Part shown: positions 50,407-63,687 of the stretch, piece by piece
Position numbering within the stretch: position 1 is the first letter of the stretch
Layout: each line of letters starts with the position of its first letter
DNA from: Erythrophleum ivorense
Taxonomy: Eukaryota > Streptophyta > Magnoliopsida > Fabales > Fabaceae
Length of the DNA stretch: 64,000 nt
Direction: 5' to 3'
Assembly: GCA_026724425.1 (NCBI GenBank)
Contig: JAIUCV010000001.1
Span: 5,404,001-5,468,000, forward strand
Position numbers and translations under genes: made by a program
The notes under the pieces: model-generated
The model's input: the letters and a program-made list of their open reading frames with translations, nothing else
The model's database searches: none
Told to the model about the DNA's origin: nothing

Positions 50407-50750
50407 GGGAGTGTCTTTGGAGTCTATTACCAAAGTAAATCTATTCAAAAGTAGCTGTTCTTCCTCCTTCTTCTCCTCACAGTAACAGAGATGCTTTGGT
50501 TTGGCTAGGTTCAAGAGATTATACGTCTACTGTGAAGTCTGTATACAGATCTCTTCACAATGTTATTGGGATTCCTTTTCTAGCTTAAATTTGCAAGATT
50601 GGGTTGCTATTAGTTTATGTGAGAAGCTTGGGAAACATAGGGAACATAGGTGGTTCACCTTTTTTACAATAGGAATATGGCAGATATGGCTTCAGTGAAA
50701 TAGAGTGGTTTTTGAGCAAGGGCTTGATGATGTTGGGAATGTTATGAGTA
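50407..50750 (+). pseudogene. LINE remnant, zf-RVT region, copy B
   Basis: Identical by eye to 12607-12950, including the in-frame stops. The insertion predates the separation of the two copies. Confidence 0.65.
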
Positions 50751-52825
50751 AAGCTACCAACACCTTTAAAGAGATGGAGAGAGGTCAGCACTGTCATCCC
50801 TGTCTCAAGAATATTAGGCGTGGGATCTTGACATTTGCCATGTGTTGGTGGTAGCAAGAGCACTTTGATCTTTTGATATAATATATTTTTCATTCTTTAA
50901 TATTTTCATTTTACCAAATATAATAATAAAAAAGTATTTATTTATCTTTTTTTTCACGTCATACCAAATATAATTGATTTTATTTTCATAAAAAAATGTT
51001 CTATTAATTTATTAATTCTATTCTCTATCTTTCTGTTAAAAAAAATATAATATTTAAAATATCATAAAAGAAAAAAATGTAGATATATATTTTTAATTTT
51101 AGATCACTTGCAAGCACACTCTCAATTTTTAAAATAAAAAAAACTCTCTAAATTATTACCTTTAGGATTTAAATTCTTTTGCCAAGTTCTGGTCGACACT
51201 GTCAAAGAAATCGCTTCAAACTTTTTCATTTGCTATGGTTGACAACAAAATCTTATCAAATTTTGTATCCTAAATCATTATAACTTTATCGAAAAAATCT
51301 TTTAATGCAACATTTTTCAGTTATTCAAAAGTCAGAAAAATTTTTCAAAGCATGAAGCTTGATTTAGAGATGAATACTTGGGATTTTCAATAACGTCTTG
51401 GTCTATAGTCTAAACCTGAGTTTCCATGGATTAAGCAAATGTTGACGGAGCAAAGAGGACAAATGGAGGTGGGTCACTGAGTTGTGTTTCGCATGCAGGG
51501 AGGGCAAAAACACTAGCAAGTGTTTGGTATGGTCGTTGAAAATAAATTTTATTTATATAATTGTGTGTAATATTTATTTTATTTTTATAATTATCATTTA
51601 ATAATATTTATTATTTTTATTTTTTTTAAATACGAGTATAAAAATTATTTTATATCCACGGCTTTACGCATGGGAGGGAATTTGTGAAACACTGGCTTTT
51701 TAAAGGTTTGCTTTGAAAGTGATGTAATGAGGGTTATTGAACTCTGCACAAGTGGATCTATCATCTTTCAGATTAAGTTTTAGAAAAAAATTATATATAA
51801 TTATTTATATATTTATCGTCAAAATTTTTAATTAAAATATAATAAATATATAATTATATAATATTTTAATTAAATTATATACTTTTAATTGAAGAATTAT
51901 ATAATTATTATATTTTAATTAAAAAAGTTTTAAAATTGAATATAAGAAATTGTATGTAAGTTTAAATCTTAAATTTATTAGTACTATTCTCTACTTTTTC
52001 AAAAAAAAATTCAAAAATCATATAAGAATTAATACAAATATTTTTCTTTAATTTTGGGTCTCTTATCATCAACCTTTTGAAGTAAAATAAATACTCTCAA
52101 CTATCATATTTAATATTTAAATTTTTTGTTGAGTTCACCAAAACGTCATTAATTAAGAAGTCGTTTTAATCAGTTTTATTTGCTATACAGTACAATCCTA
52201 TTGGTTTATAATAAAATCTTATCAAATTTTGTATCTTAAATCATTACAACTGCGTTTAGTTATTCAAAAATCAGAAGAAACTTTTAAAGTGTGACAAATC
52301 AATAATAAATATTGCATGATAATCAAAAGAATTTAAACTGGCATCTTATAAAAAATATTAACAAAAAATTTAAAAAAAATCTAAATTTCAAAATGTAACA
52401 ATTGAAAGAAATAAGTTTTAATTTCAAAAAAAAAAAGTAAAGAAAGTATTCACATTTTATTTATCATAAAATATGAAGTGTACCGCATCCTTAAAGTGAT
52501 GAAAAGGATGCAAACAAGGTCAAATTTATTAGCCTATGCCGGATGGTAAATAGTCAAGCAAGGCCATCCAATGACAGAATGCCACGCAAGGAACGGCTAC
52601 AAGGCCGATTTCGTCACGTCAGACATGTTTCCCACTCCCGTAAATATCGGCCCAACCTGGGGGCATTCTCATCACCCCATCGCCAAAGGTAAAAAGAAAA
52701 AGTTGGTCGACAAAAAAAAAAAATAATAATAAAGAAAAAGTGAAAGATACGCAAGAAAATAAGAAGTTTTAAAAATTAAAATAATAATAAAAAGATATAT
52801 TAGCGGATTCCAAACGAGAACTCAA
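50751..52825. other. AT-rich spacer upstream of PWR copy B
   Basis: Counterpart of 12951-15025, with the same internal diverged direct duplication. No gene recognised. Confidence 0.5.
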
Positions 52826-53493
52826 ATATAGTTTATAATCAGCGTTCAGATCCGTTACTCGTATCTTTCTTTTCTCTCAACTCTCAAGGCTCGCTTTGTC
52901 CCTTTATCGTCTCACGTTCTCACTTTCTCGTCCAGACGCAGATTTTCTACCAGCTAAGAAAGAGATAGAAAGCGCGAGAAAAATTTCAGAGAGAGAAAGA
53001 GAAAGCGGGGGGAGAGAGTGTCTATGAAGTGGAGACGGAAGGCTTCAAGATAAACGAGGCGTAGGAGTTGGAATCCATGGTTTGGGCACTATTTATTGCT
53101 GCCGTCGACGATCTGAATCGCTGCCTCTGAAGTTATTCGCTTTTTGGTGAAACCCGCAGGACCCTTGGTTTGCTTTTTGAGGTTTTTGATTGTGTCGGAA
53201 GCCGAAGATTGGTGCGGCGCAGTGTGTTGGTTGCCCCATCCGGCTTTTTGTTCGATCTGGGGCGGGGAGCCTTGCAAATCAGCGTTTTACCAGCTGCGTA
53301 CGTATTTGTGGCTGACCTTTGAAACCCTAGATTTGGTACTGTGCTGTGAAATCTGGTGTGTGCGTGGCGGCCTGTACGATCTGGCCTCGGAGATTGTATG
53401 AATTCCATTTAGGAGCGCTGTTATTTGATTTTATTCTTGTGTGGTGCTGTGCAACGGTTTTCCGTGGCTGCCCATGCTATTGGGTTGTTTTTC
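52826..53493 (+). promoter_or_regulatory. Putative PWR promoter and 5' leader, copy B
   Basis: TATA-like sequence at 52826-52840, a pyrimidine-rich block at 52864-52930, then a GA-rich block at 52955-53020 and GC-richer leader. Upstream ATGs (for example 53024, 53078 and 53144) precede the chosen start at 53494. The start is chosen because the following MPPEPLPWDRKDFFKERKHE is the characteristic N-terminus of this family. Confidence 0.4.
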
Positions 53494-56400
53494 ATGCCGC
53501 CTGAACCATTACCGTGGGACCGAAAGGACTTCTTCAAGGAGAGGAAGCACGAGAGGTCTGAATCGCTAGGGTCTGTGGCGAGATGGAGAGACTCTTCTCA
53601 TCACGGTTCCCGAGAGTTCAGTCGGTGGGGATCGGCCGATTTCCGCAGACCGCCAGGTTAGTTTGTATCCTGTATGTTTTATATGTGCTGTTGATGTTTG
53701 GGTTCCAAATTTATGGTTATTTATGAGGAGCTGGAGCTTCCGCTCGATGCTATTCATCTGTTTTTGTTTTAATTCACTCAAAGTTTTTTTTTTATTTGAT
53801 TGATTACTTCCTATGTTTTGATATTTCATTGTGGTTTTTGCGTTGATTTGTTGAAGATCTAAGTCGCTAGTTTTAATAAAAATGCTATTATATGGAGACG
53901 AATCCCCCTCACCCACCTCCAAAAGATTTTCTGTCATCTTTTTCTTTTTCTGAGAGAAAAATATATACCTTGCTTGTGTTGATATTTTTCTATTTTTCCT
54001 TTTTTGTTTAAATATTTTCTGAAGGTCATGGTAAGCAGGGTGGTTGGCACCTGTTTTCCGAAGAATCTGGTCATGGGTATGCACTTTCTCGGTCCAGTGA
54101 CAAGATGCTGGAAGAAGAGAACTGTCGGTTGTCTGTTTCACGCGGGGATGGCAAATATGGCAGGAACAGTAGGGAAAATAGGGGATCCTTTAGCCAAAGA
54201 GATTGGAGAGGACATTCATGGGAGACCACCAATGGCTCTCTAAATTCGTCCAGGAGGCCACAAGATGTGACTATTGACCAGAGGTCAGCTGATGACGTGC
54301 TAACATATCCTTCTCATCCTCATTCTGATTTTGTAAATACTTGGGATCAGCATCATATGAAAGACCAGCATGATAAGATGGGTGGTGTCAATGGGTTGGG
54401 TACTGGCCAGAGATGCGACAGAGAGCATTCTCTGGGTTCAATTGACTGGAAGCCTCTTAAATGGACCCGTTCTGGAAGTTTGTCTTCACGAGGCTCAGGT
54501 TTTAGCCACACTAGTAGCTCACGGAGCATAGGAGGAGCAGATTCCAATGAAGCAAAGTCTGAGTTGCATCCAAAAAATGCAACTCCTGTTGAATCCCATT
54601 CAGGGGATGGTGCTGCTTGTGTGACATCTTCTGCACCCTCTGAGGAGACAATATCTAGGAAGAAGCCTCGGTTGAATTGGGGTGAAGGACTTGCAAAGTA
54701 TGAAAAGAAGAAAATTGAGGAACCTGATGTAAGTGCAAGCAAGGATGGCCCTGTCTTGTCTACTAGTAATATGGAACCATGTAATTTTCTTGGTTCAAAT
54801 TTAGTAGATAAAAGCCCAAAGGTTACAGGATTTTCAGATTGTGCATCTCCTGCAACTCCATCTTCTGTTGCCTGCAGTTCCTCACCAGGTTTGTAATTTC
54901 CTTGGTCACAACTTGGGTGTTTTTATTCTTTTTAACCCTCCGGTGGAAGTGGTGCAAGATGTTAACTAAATGATTATACCTTTTAATAAATAGGGGAATT
55001 CAACTTTGCTTACTACTATTAGTGAAATACCATCTATCTCTTCAGGGTGTTTATCTAGTTATATCATCATATAAAATTGTAGTGACTGTTACTCTGATGT
55101 CTGGTGACACATATATTCCTGTTCACGTTATACTACCCATATGGACCAGAAATGGGATTGCATATATGATCCTTTAAGGTGACTTGAGTGTTATTAGCTG
55201 CAATTTTGAAATCTATATAGGATTGTTTGCTTGATTCATCTATTTTCCTATTAAGCAGGATTGCAACAGTTGCAACCTATTGCTGTCTTCTTTTCCTTTA
55301 CGATCTGAAGTTTTTTCCCCCCTTCAACTGTAGTGCTAATCTAACCCCCCTAGGGGGGTGTGGGCGGCAGGGGCAGGTTGAGAAGAGGAATTCTAATTGA
55401 TATTTTGTCCTCATTTCCCACCAATTGTAGTTAAAGTGTAATATAGACAGTTTTATCTGCTGTATGTATTGGTTGTTTGCTGAAGCTTCATTGCTTTTCT
55501 TACCCACAATTATTTCAACAAGTTACCCTTTTCCTTGAGCTTAAAAGAGGAACTCTAATTGATATTTCACCCGCGTGGTAGTGGTAAAAGTGTAACATAG
55601 TTTTATCTGTCATATGTACTGGTTGTTAACCAAAATAAGTTTTACCTTTCAGCAGGTATGGATGATAAATTATATGGAAAAGCTGTGAATATTGACAATG
55701 ATGTTAGTAATTTGAGTGTCTCACTAGATCCTGGGCCTCAGAATCATCTGCAGGCATTCTCTTTTAATTTAGAGAAGTTGGATATTGACTCCCTGAGTAG
55801 TTTGGGTTCTTCACTTATTGGGTTGCTACAATCTGATGACCTGAGCTCCGTGGACCCTGGTATAGCAAGTTCGGCTGCAATGAATAAGTTGCTGATATGG
55901 AAAGCTGACCTTTCAAAGGTATTGGAGGTTACTGAAGCTGAAATAGATTTACTAGAAAGTGAATTGAAGTCGCTGAAATCTGAATCTGGAAATAGCCGTC
56001 CGTGTCCTGCAGCATTGGGCTCCTTCCTAGTGGGAAACGATACAAAATCTTGTGAAGTACATGTTGGAGGCTATGACAAGGTCTCTCGGCTGGAGCCATT
56101 GCAAATTTGTTCTTCTGCTGATCCTGATGTGGAGAAGATGTCCCCTTCAACTAAAGTGCGTAGTATTCATGAAAATGGCAAGGAAGAAGATATTGAAAGT
56201 CCTGGAACAGCAACTTCTAAATTTGTGGAGCCTCAACCCCCTGTTAAAGCAGTTTCTTCATGTGATATCAGGGGAATTGATGATTGCTCTAAAGACTTGG
56301 ATGCCATTCAATCTGGAAGCTGGAGATGCTTAGTACCCTGTTCTACTGGTGAGCAAGCTAGTGTCTCTGCTTGTGGTGGTGATAGTACGTCAATGGAGGT

Positions 56401-59400
56401 AAAAGATGGCATGGGTGCTGCCCCTGGTGCAAGTGTTTGTTCTAGATCTGACAATATATTGTATAATACAATTATTTCTTCCAATAAAGAATATGCAAGC
56501 AGTGTGTGTGAGGAATTTGCTAAGTTACTGCCAAAAGATTGTTGTAAGATTGGTAATATAGGAACTACCAGTGGCTCATGCTCTCTGAATGGTGGGTTTG
56601 TTAAAGAAAAATTTGCAGAGAGAAAGTGGCTGGCAAGAACTAAGGAGCGAGTTATAACCCTTAAGTTTAAAGCCTTGCATCACCAGTGGAAAGAAGATAT
56701 GCGATTACTGTCTGTGAGGAAATGCCGCCCAAAATCTCAGAAGAAACTTGAAGTAGGCATGCGGACTACTAATGGTGGTTATCAGAAGAATCGATCCTCC
56801 ATTCGTTCTCGTATTTCCTACCCTGGTATGAATCTCTCTGACAGGATGTTTGTCTGCCAAACATGTTCCAATTATTTTGCTGTTTGTTGTCACTCTTAAG
56901 TCCTAGCTATCTAGAATATTCTGCTTTACACTTATGCAGTAATGGTTGTTTTCTCATAGGTGGAAAAGCCAAAGGATTGGTTAATTTTTGATTATCGGTT
57001 GGGTTTTATCTACATTTATAATGTTTATTTGTGATGATTTTTATGCCTAGTATCCCATGTGTGCATGTGTTGAGTGGTAATAATATTTTCTAATTGTTAA
57101 CTTATCATCAAATTTTCAGTCAGCCTTGTTGAGTGATTATTACATATATATATATGTATACTGATGCTATGTGGATGCTGTAATTGTCATTGCTATTAAT
57201 TAGTCTTTGGACTTAACTCCTAAACTCTCTCAAGTTTATGAATGTATATCCCAAGTTTTCTCGCATGTAAACTAGGTGGTGAAACTTGTAGAAATTTCTT
57301 TAGAAATTGAGTCTACATATGAGTTTGAGTTTACTTTTTAACCCGTTTGAACCATTTTGGGGTCATTTAAATGCTTCATGAAGCCCAGCTGCCAAATCTC
57401 AAATGCTACCATCATTTTGAAAGCGAAGCAGTTAAAATTGGAGAAAAAATTCAAAAATTGTATGAATGACATCCCTATAATGCAGAGCTAAGGCATGAAA
57501 GATGGAGAAAATAGTAGTAATGAAGATGATGATGAAAAACAAACTGAAGCAATTGATTATCGCTATAATTTATTTGCTTATTGGTATACGAAGTTTTTGC
57601 TATTCAGTATTGAGGATTTGACATTCTTGGGTTTGAGCTTAACACTCATTAGTGATATTTGTTATGGCCATATTTCAAAGCACCTTTTTCTTTCTATGAT
57701 TTGTATGGTATATATGAATTTTATTAGCTATTTGCTATTATGTGTAATCTTGTATACATTTTATGAGCTTATGAGTCAAATTTACAGGCTCTCCACAAGC
57801 ATATGTAAAACTCATGAATTTTATAACCATGATACCTGTGGCTATTTCACTCCGATATATGAGAGGCTGAGATGTCAATCCAGTATAATGGTAGTTCAGC
57901 AAGTGACATTTAATCACTTTTAGCTACAGTGTTTGCAGAATTTGCATGCACAGTATGTGAATTCCTTTGAGTTTTTGATAGTAGACCTGGTAGGATTGGC
58001 TTTTGTAGTTAAATACTTTGGTGTGGTAGAGATTGATGCATGTGATGCTGCACTGGGTGTTGAGCTACTAGCTATGGTGCTTGCTGTTCTGTCACTGATT
58101 AATGGGATAGTAACATACCTTTTCAGTATTATTTAGTTGGTCTATGGCTTGCTTTGCATGCGAGGGTGGGTAACTTGAGTACTGATTTGTATCACAGAAC
58201 AGTTGACTGAATTCTTAATTGTGTCAATTTTAATAGTTGACAGAAAAGAGAGCAAGTTCTTATTGTTCGTGGAAACAGTTTTATTTTATTAATAAAAGTG
58301 CAGGCTATTTCACTGATTTGGAGAAGCTATGCGGGAGTATAAAACTTATTTATTTACCTTGCTAAATTTTGGGATTACCTGCAATTAGTTTTGCTGTCAC
58401 CTAAGTTCTCTCTAACAAAAAGTAGTTCATTTGAGGTGATTTATCTTGACATCTAATGTTCATATTTTGGTAACTTTCTGTTCTGTCTTGAAGCTGTCTA
58501 GCTCTTTGGTGATGATAAATATGCTTTTTTCCTTCTCATTTTTTTCTCCACTGTATCTGCTGCAGGAAATAATTTAAGGTTGGTTCCAACATCTGAGATA
58601 AATAATTTTGCAAGCAAACTGCTTTCAGACCCCCAAGTTAAAGTTCACAGGAGCACCTTGAAGATGCCAGCATTAATTTTGGATGAGAAGGAGAAGATGA
58701 TATCAAGGTTTCCATCTAGTAATGGGTTGGTCGAAGATCCTTTGGCGTATGAGAGAGAGAGGACTATGATCAACCCTTGGACATCAGAAGAAAAGAATAT
58801 TTTCATGGAGAAATTTGCTGCCTTTGGAAAAGACTTCCGGAAAATTGCTTCTTCTCTTGATCACAAGACAACTGCTGACTGTGTTGAATTCTATTACAAA
58901 AATCATAAATCTGAGTGTTTTGAGAAAATTAAGCAGGATGCTAGGAAGCTAGGGAAGTCATTTTTTACCAACACTGACTTGGTAGCATCAGGAAAAAAAT
59001 GGAATCGTGAAGTAAATGCTCCTTCACTTGATATTTTGAGTGCAGCTTCAGTGATGGCGGGCCATGCAGACAGAATTAATGGTAATAAAAAAATGTGTTC
59101 TGGAAGTTTTCTTTTAGGGGGTTATGGTAATATGAAAAGATCAAAGGGTGCGGATAGCATCTTAGAGAGATCAAACAGTTTTGATGCTCTTAGGGATGAG
59201 AGAGAGACAGTTGCAGCTGATGTATTGGCTGGTATATGTGGTTCTCTATCATCTGAGGCTATGAGTTCCTGTATAACAAGTTCTGTTGATCCTGTAGAGG
59301 GTGACAAGGACAGGAAGTTCCTTAAGGTGAACCCTGTGAGAAAGCAATTGTTGACGCCTGATGTTACTCAGAATGTTGATGATGAAACTTGTTCAGATGA

Positions 59401-61492
59401 GAGCTGTGAGGAGATGGATCCTACTGATTGGACTGATGAGGAGAGGTCAGCCTTCCTTCAGGCTGTATCATCTTTCGGTAAGGACTTTGCTAAGATCTCA
59501 CGGTGTGTACGTTCAAGGTCTCAAGATCAGTGCAAAGTGTTTTTCAGTAAGGCTAGGAAATGCCTTGGATTGGATCTCATGCGCCCCAAATCTGTAAATG
59601 CAGGATACCCAGTGAATGACGATGCAAATGGTGGTGAGAGTGATGCAGATGATGCATGTGTTGTAGAGACAGGATCGGCATTTGGCACTGATAGGTCAGG
59701 CACTAAAACTGATGAGGACCAGCTGTTGTCTGTCATGAATGCATACTCTGATGAATTTAATCCTGTTGAAGCCAGGAACTTGTTAACTGATTTGAACAAA
59801 TCAAACAATAATATTGGGACAGAAGTAGATCATCAAGATGCCGAATGTGTGGATAATATAGTTCCTGATGCTTGTGAAATGAAGGATAAGTCTAAACTGG
59901 GCTCTGGTGGTGGTGGGGATTTTTTGTACAGTTCTGACAAGTCTGGTTCTGCCAGTGGCCAGACAGCTATAAATATGTTAGTTAGCATAGAAGTGGGAAA
60001 AGATGAAGCAAATAAAATGGCAGGTGCAGTTACAGAGTCGGTACCATGCCAATCTAATTCTGTTGTTGAGGCTAAACTGGTTTCTGAGGTTTCTTCTGGA
60101 GGTCTTGGAAAGGAATTACCGGGGCAGAAACTATCACTGCCTCCATGTGTTGACGATAGAGATAATAAACATGAAACAGTTGCAGATGGTGTAGTTGAAT
60201 TAGAAACCTCAGTACAAGATTCAAGTACAATGGTACATGCTTCACTCTTATCTGCAGGCAATTCTTGTCCAGGCTTGAATCTTGAAGCTGAAAATCAGCA
60301 CCAAACTTGTCTTGGAGAGCCCCATATATCAGCATTGCCGCTGGAGAATTCTCAGTCAAATGCAAATTTGTTGTTGCAAGATACTGTTGCTGTTCAAGGT
60401 GAGAAAACAGCTACTCAAGATCAATTGCCTTCTGCATGTGATTTTCAGGGAAGTACAGATAGGCAGTGTCATAATTCCACAACGAATGATGGCCAACAGA
60501 TTCATATTCCCAGGCATTTATTGGACCATGTCAAGGCTCCTAGCATCCTCCAGGGCTTTCCCTTGCCCATTAAAAAAGAAGTAAATGGTGATACGAGTTG
60601 CAGCAGTTCAGCAACTGAGTTGCCACTTCTGTCCCAAAAGATTGAACAAGCCTGTGATCGTTACAAAACACAAATGAGGCATTCATTAGATTCAGAATTA
60701 ACATCCAGAAATGGTGATGTGAAATTGTTTGGGAAGATATTAACCAATCCTTCATCCACTCAGAAATCTAATTTGAGTTCCAAGGGACGTGAAGAAACTG
60801 GTACCCGGCATCTTAAATTAAGTAGCAAGTCTTCAAGCCTGAAATTTAATGGCCATCAAAATGCTGATGGAAATTCAACAATTTTGAAGTTTGATCGCAG
60901 TGATTATAATATAGGTCTTGAAAATGTTCCCGTGAGGAGTTATGGTTATCGGGATGGGAATAAAATACAGACTGGCATTTCATCATTGCCTGATTCTGCC
61001 ATCTTGCTTACAAAATATCCTGCGGCCTTCAGTAATTATCCTACATCCTCAGCTAAATTGGAGCAACAGTCATTGCAGGCATTTACCAAGAGTAATGAAC
61101 AGCACCTGAATGGTGCATCTGCTTTTACAACTAGAGAAATCAGTAACAGCAATGGTGTGATTGATTATCAAATGTTTAGAAGTAGGGATGTTCCGAAAGT
61201 GCAGCCGTTTATGGTAGACATGAAACACCGCCAAGATGTATTTTCTGAGGTGCAGAGAAGAAATGGTTTCGAAGCAATTGCAAATTTACAGCAGCAGGGG
61301 AGAGGAATGGTTGGATTGAATGGTGTTGGGAGGCCAGGGATTCTGGTGGGAGGATCTCACAGTGGTGTCTCAGATTTTGTGGCAGCGTTCAAAATGCATT
61401 ATTCAAATTCTGATCAGTATGGTGGTCAGAATGGAAGTATCATGAGAGAGGATGAATCTTGGGGAGGGAAGAAGGGGGACTTAAGCAGGTAG
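53494..61492 (+). CDS. PWR: POWERDRESS-type SANT-domain chromatin regulator, complete
   Basis: PWR is a nuclear NCoR/SMRT-like protein that in Arabidopsis partners with histone deacetylase HDA9 to remove histone H3 acetylation, affecting flowering, senescence and growth responses. Exons 53494-53656, 54025-54888, 55656-56825 and 58566-61492 total 5124 nt (1707 codons plus TAG), close to the Arabidopsis protein. All junctions are GT-AG in phase 1. SANT1 lies at about residues 801-849 (NPWTSEEKNIFMEKF...), SANT2 at about 1020-1065 (DWTDEERSAFLQAV...). The N-terminus is rich in Arg, Ser and Gly, includes PRLNWGEGLAKYEKKK and continues to a likely coiled region near residues 420-460. The last exon holds both SANT domains and the disordered C-terminal half. 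Exon 3 has a tandem CAGCAG acceptor that could add one Ala. A pseudouridine synthase gene converges downstream. Confidence 0.95.
56826..58565 (+). other. PWR intron 3, copy B (complete, 1740 bases)
   Basis: Bounded by G|GTATGA at 56826 and TGCTGCAG|G at 58565. The duplication with copy A ends inside it, at 58349. No nested gene is recognised. Confidence 0.85.
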
Positions 61493-62428
61493 TAGATGTG
61501 TTCAGCGGCAAACGTCTCTTGTTGCCGCTCCCTGTATTATAGTTTTGTTATTGCTCAATACAGTGATAGGGCGATTTGACGGTTCTCAAGCCCGTCTTTT
61601 TGGTAAATTATTTAGGTGCTTGTAATTTGGCAGCAGCTTTGTATTTTTTTTTCCTTTCTTTTTTTGTTGTATTTGATGGAAATACGGAAATAATCTCTGA
61701 AAGTTAGGAAGGGCGATTTGCCATTTTGGATCCCTTACCATTTATCATTCTGACAATCACCTAGCTATTTGGATACCTGGCTGATTGTTTCACGCTCTGA
61801 CGATTCTGTTCGAGTGGTGTGAAAATGCACTCGTCACTTGTATCACATGCCAAGGAATGGAGGTATTGCTTATCAACAGCAGTCAAGTACTATAAGATTG
61901 TGCACTAACAAAGTCTCGAGGCACTTAGGGGCATCTTGATACCGGCCTCTCTGAGTACTCTCGTTTTTTGGGTTGAAAAGTGGTACCTAAATAGGAAAAC
62001 TATTTTGCACATGCAGCCACTGTGGTAAGTCGTCTGACGACCGTTCAAAATGTTTTAGTCCAAAAATATGTCAAGCGTATCATGCATTATCAGACAGATC
62101 AACACGTCTACTAACATTTTCAAACAATCACGCCTTTAACCTACTTTGATAGGATTTAACTTATTGCTCACATCTGGTTACGAAAGTAGCCTCGGCTTGT
62201 TGAAATTGGCCATAGAACAGCCTCGTGAATTGTGACGACTCTAGTCATTCCTGTAGCCAGGGCTTGCAGAGAAGCTCATTCGCAAATTGAACATATTCTA
62301 TAATCATAAGGTTCCACTTCCACTCAAATCAAGTGTAGGAAAGACAATCATATTCGAAGAGCATCTTTTTAAAAGCATCCTCCCCATATGTTGCAACTTT
62401 TTCAAACCGACCCTGTATTTCCAAGGAG
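61493..62428. other. Convergent 3' regions of PWR and the pseudouridine synthase gene
   Basis: About 0.94 kb between two stop codons that face each other. It should hold both 3' untranslated regions. The open frame 62329-62550 on the minus strand overlaps the last synthase exon in another phase and is not coding. Confidence 0.6.
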
Positions 62429-63687
62429 TTAGCAAACTGCAAAGGCTTTAGTACTTGGGTGCCACTTGATGCCAAATTCCTTGGCTTCTTCCCGTGTCTG
62501 GAGAAGGGAAGGAAGGGGTGCAATGATCTCAATAATCTGCAAGTACACAAATTGAAAAATATTCAAATTTGAACGTGTAACTATATCAGTATCATAATCA
62601 TTACATAAGCATACAAATATAAACATCGAATAAGATCATGAGGAAGCATTTAGAGGGTGCAGAGCAGCAATGCCCCCAAATGAGTTGTTCCTTGGATGTA
62701 AATAGCAAAATTGAGAAACTATAAGTCTCTTCAGTGAAAACCATGCAACCAAATGGCATAAAGCAACCCTTTAAACCAATCTTAGGATAATTGAGTTCCA
62801 TTCCCAAATGGCTAGTCATGGGGTCTTTGTGATACTGAGATAACAATTAATATCATACCTCATTTGTTTTGGGATGGGAAAGAACCAACTGATGTGCATG
62901 CAGACGGTAACCACAGTCTCCAGGAACAGGTTGAGTAGGTTTTTTGTAACCCCTATATAGTTAGCAGCAATGAAAGCACAGATCAAATTTCAAATTTACA
63001 TTCTTATTTACCTTTTCTTACTTATTGAATAATCAAAGAAACAAAAGGAATTAAAGATATAATCCAATTTCATATACAGTAAATCAGTGCTCAAATTCAT
63101 CATCATAGTTTGTGGATGAAATGACAGTTAAAAAGATACCATATAATTGCTATTGCTGAGTATGTCAACCAAATAGTTTGATTTGAACAATTATTTTCTA
63201 CAGAGGGTTTTTCCTCTTCATAATTTTACATATATCTTATTGAAGTATATCATATGCCTAAGATAGACCTGGGTAAACACTCATATGTTCCTCTTTATAA
63301 ACCAGGAAAAACAAAAGATACACAATCAGTATTTGCCACTTAACAGTGGCTATTTTTCTTTTAAAGTCAAATAAAAAAAGAAAAGAAAGTCCTTAAATGC
63401 GGTGGTTGAAAGGCCAGAAGTCAAGAACCAGTAGCGATATGCATTAATTTCACAAAGTTGCATGGATTCTCTATAATTTTTCTCCAGTTCTTTGTGCGCA
63501 ATATATGGTATAGATCATTGCATAGAAGAGAATTTGAAATAATCTGCATCTACACAGGAGAATGATGCAGTGCTAAATAAATGGAAGTGTGCCATAATGA
63601 ATCCTTACCCATCTTCAGCAAATATCTCATCCGGAACATTGTAATCAAAGCATTTAGGTTGTCCACCAACAGCATACAGCGGATCAC
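62429..63687 (-). CDS. RNA pseudouridine synthase 5-type protein, C-terminal exons (partial)
   Basis: RluA-family enzymes convert uridine to pseudouridine in RNA. Three minus-strand exons are visible: 63687-63609, 62952-62859 and 62536-62429, with GT-AG borders and phases that agree. They read GDPLYAVGGQPKCFDYNVPD, then YKKPTQPVPGDCGYRLHAHQ followed by LVLSHPKTNE, then IIEIIAPLPSLLQTREEAKE to a TAA at 62429. The GDPLY and LHAHQL...HP blocks are the conserved C-terminal part of the synthase fold. The catalytic-Asp exon and the N-terminus lie beyond 64000. The last exon is short and rapidly varying, as usual for this subgroup. Position next to PWR agrees with the Arabidopsis order as I recall it. 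Confidence 0.85.

Larger units (their letters stand above)
34869..58349 (+). repeat. Segmental duplication, copy B (continuous into flanking genes)
   Basis: This is the partner of the block at 1-20549. It is embedded in uninterrupted sequence: the SCPL gene continues to its 3' end on the left and PWR continues through intron 3 into exon 4 on the right. It therefore looks like the intact chromosomal arrangement, with copy A as the extra piece. Differences from copy A include two transposon insertions, a short insertion near 39461, a roughly 30-bp difference near 39570, and longer TA repeats near 37305. Confidence 0.95.

Noticed and set aside
57495..57923. 142-codon hydrophobic frame in PWR intron 3
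   Set aside because: T-rich intron sequence gives Phe/Leu/Tyr runs; no domain, no in-phase splice sites.
62329..62550. 73-codon minus-strand frame ending in KKMLFEYDCLSYT
   Set aside because: It overlaps the last pseudouridine synthase exon in a different phase; the exon that fits the splice phase ends at 62429.
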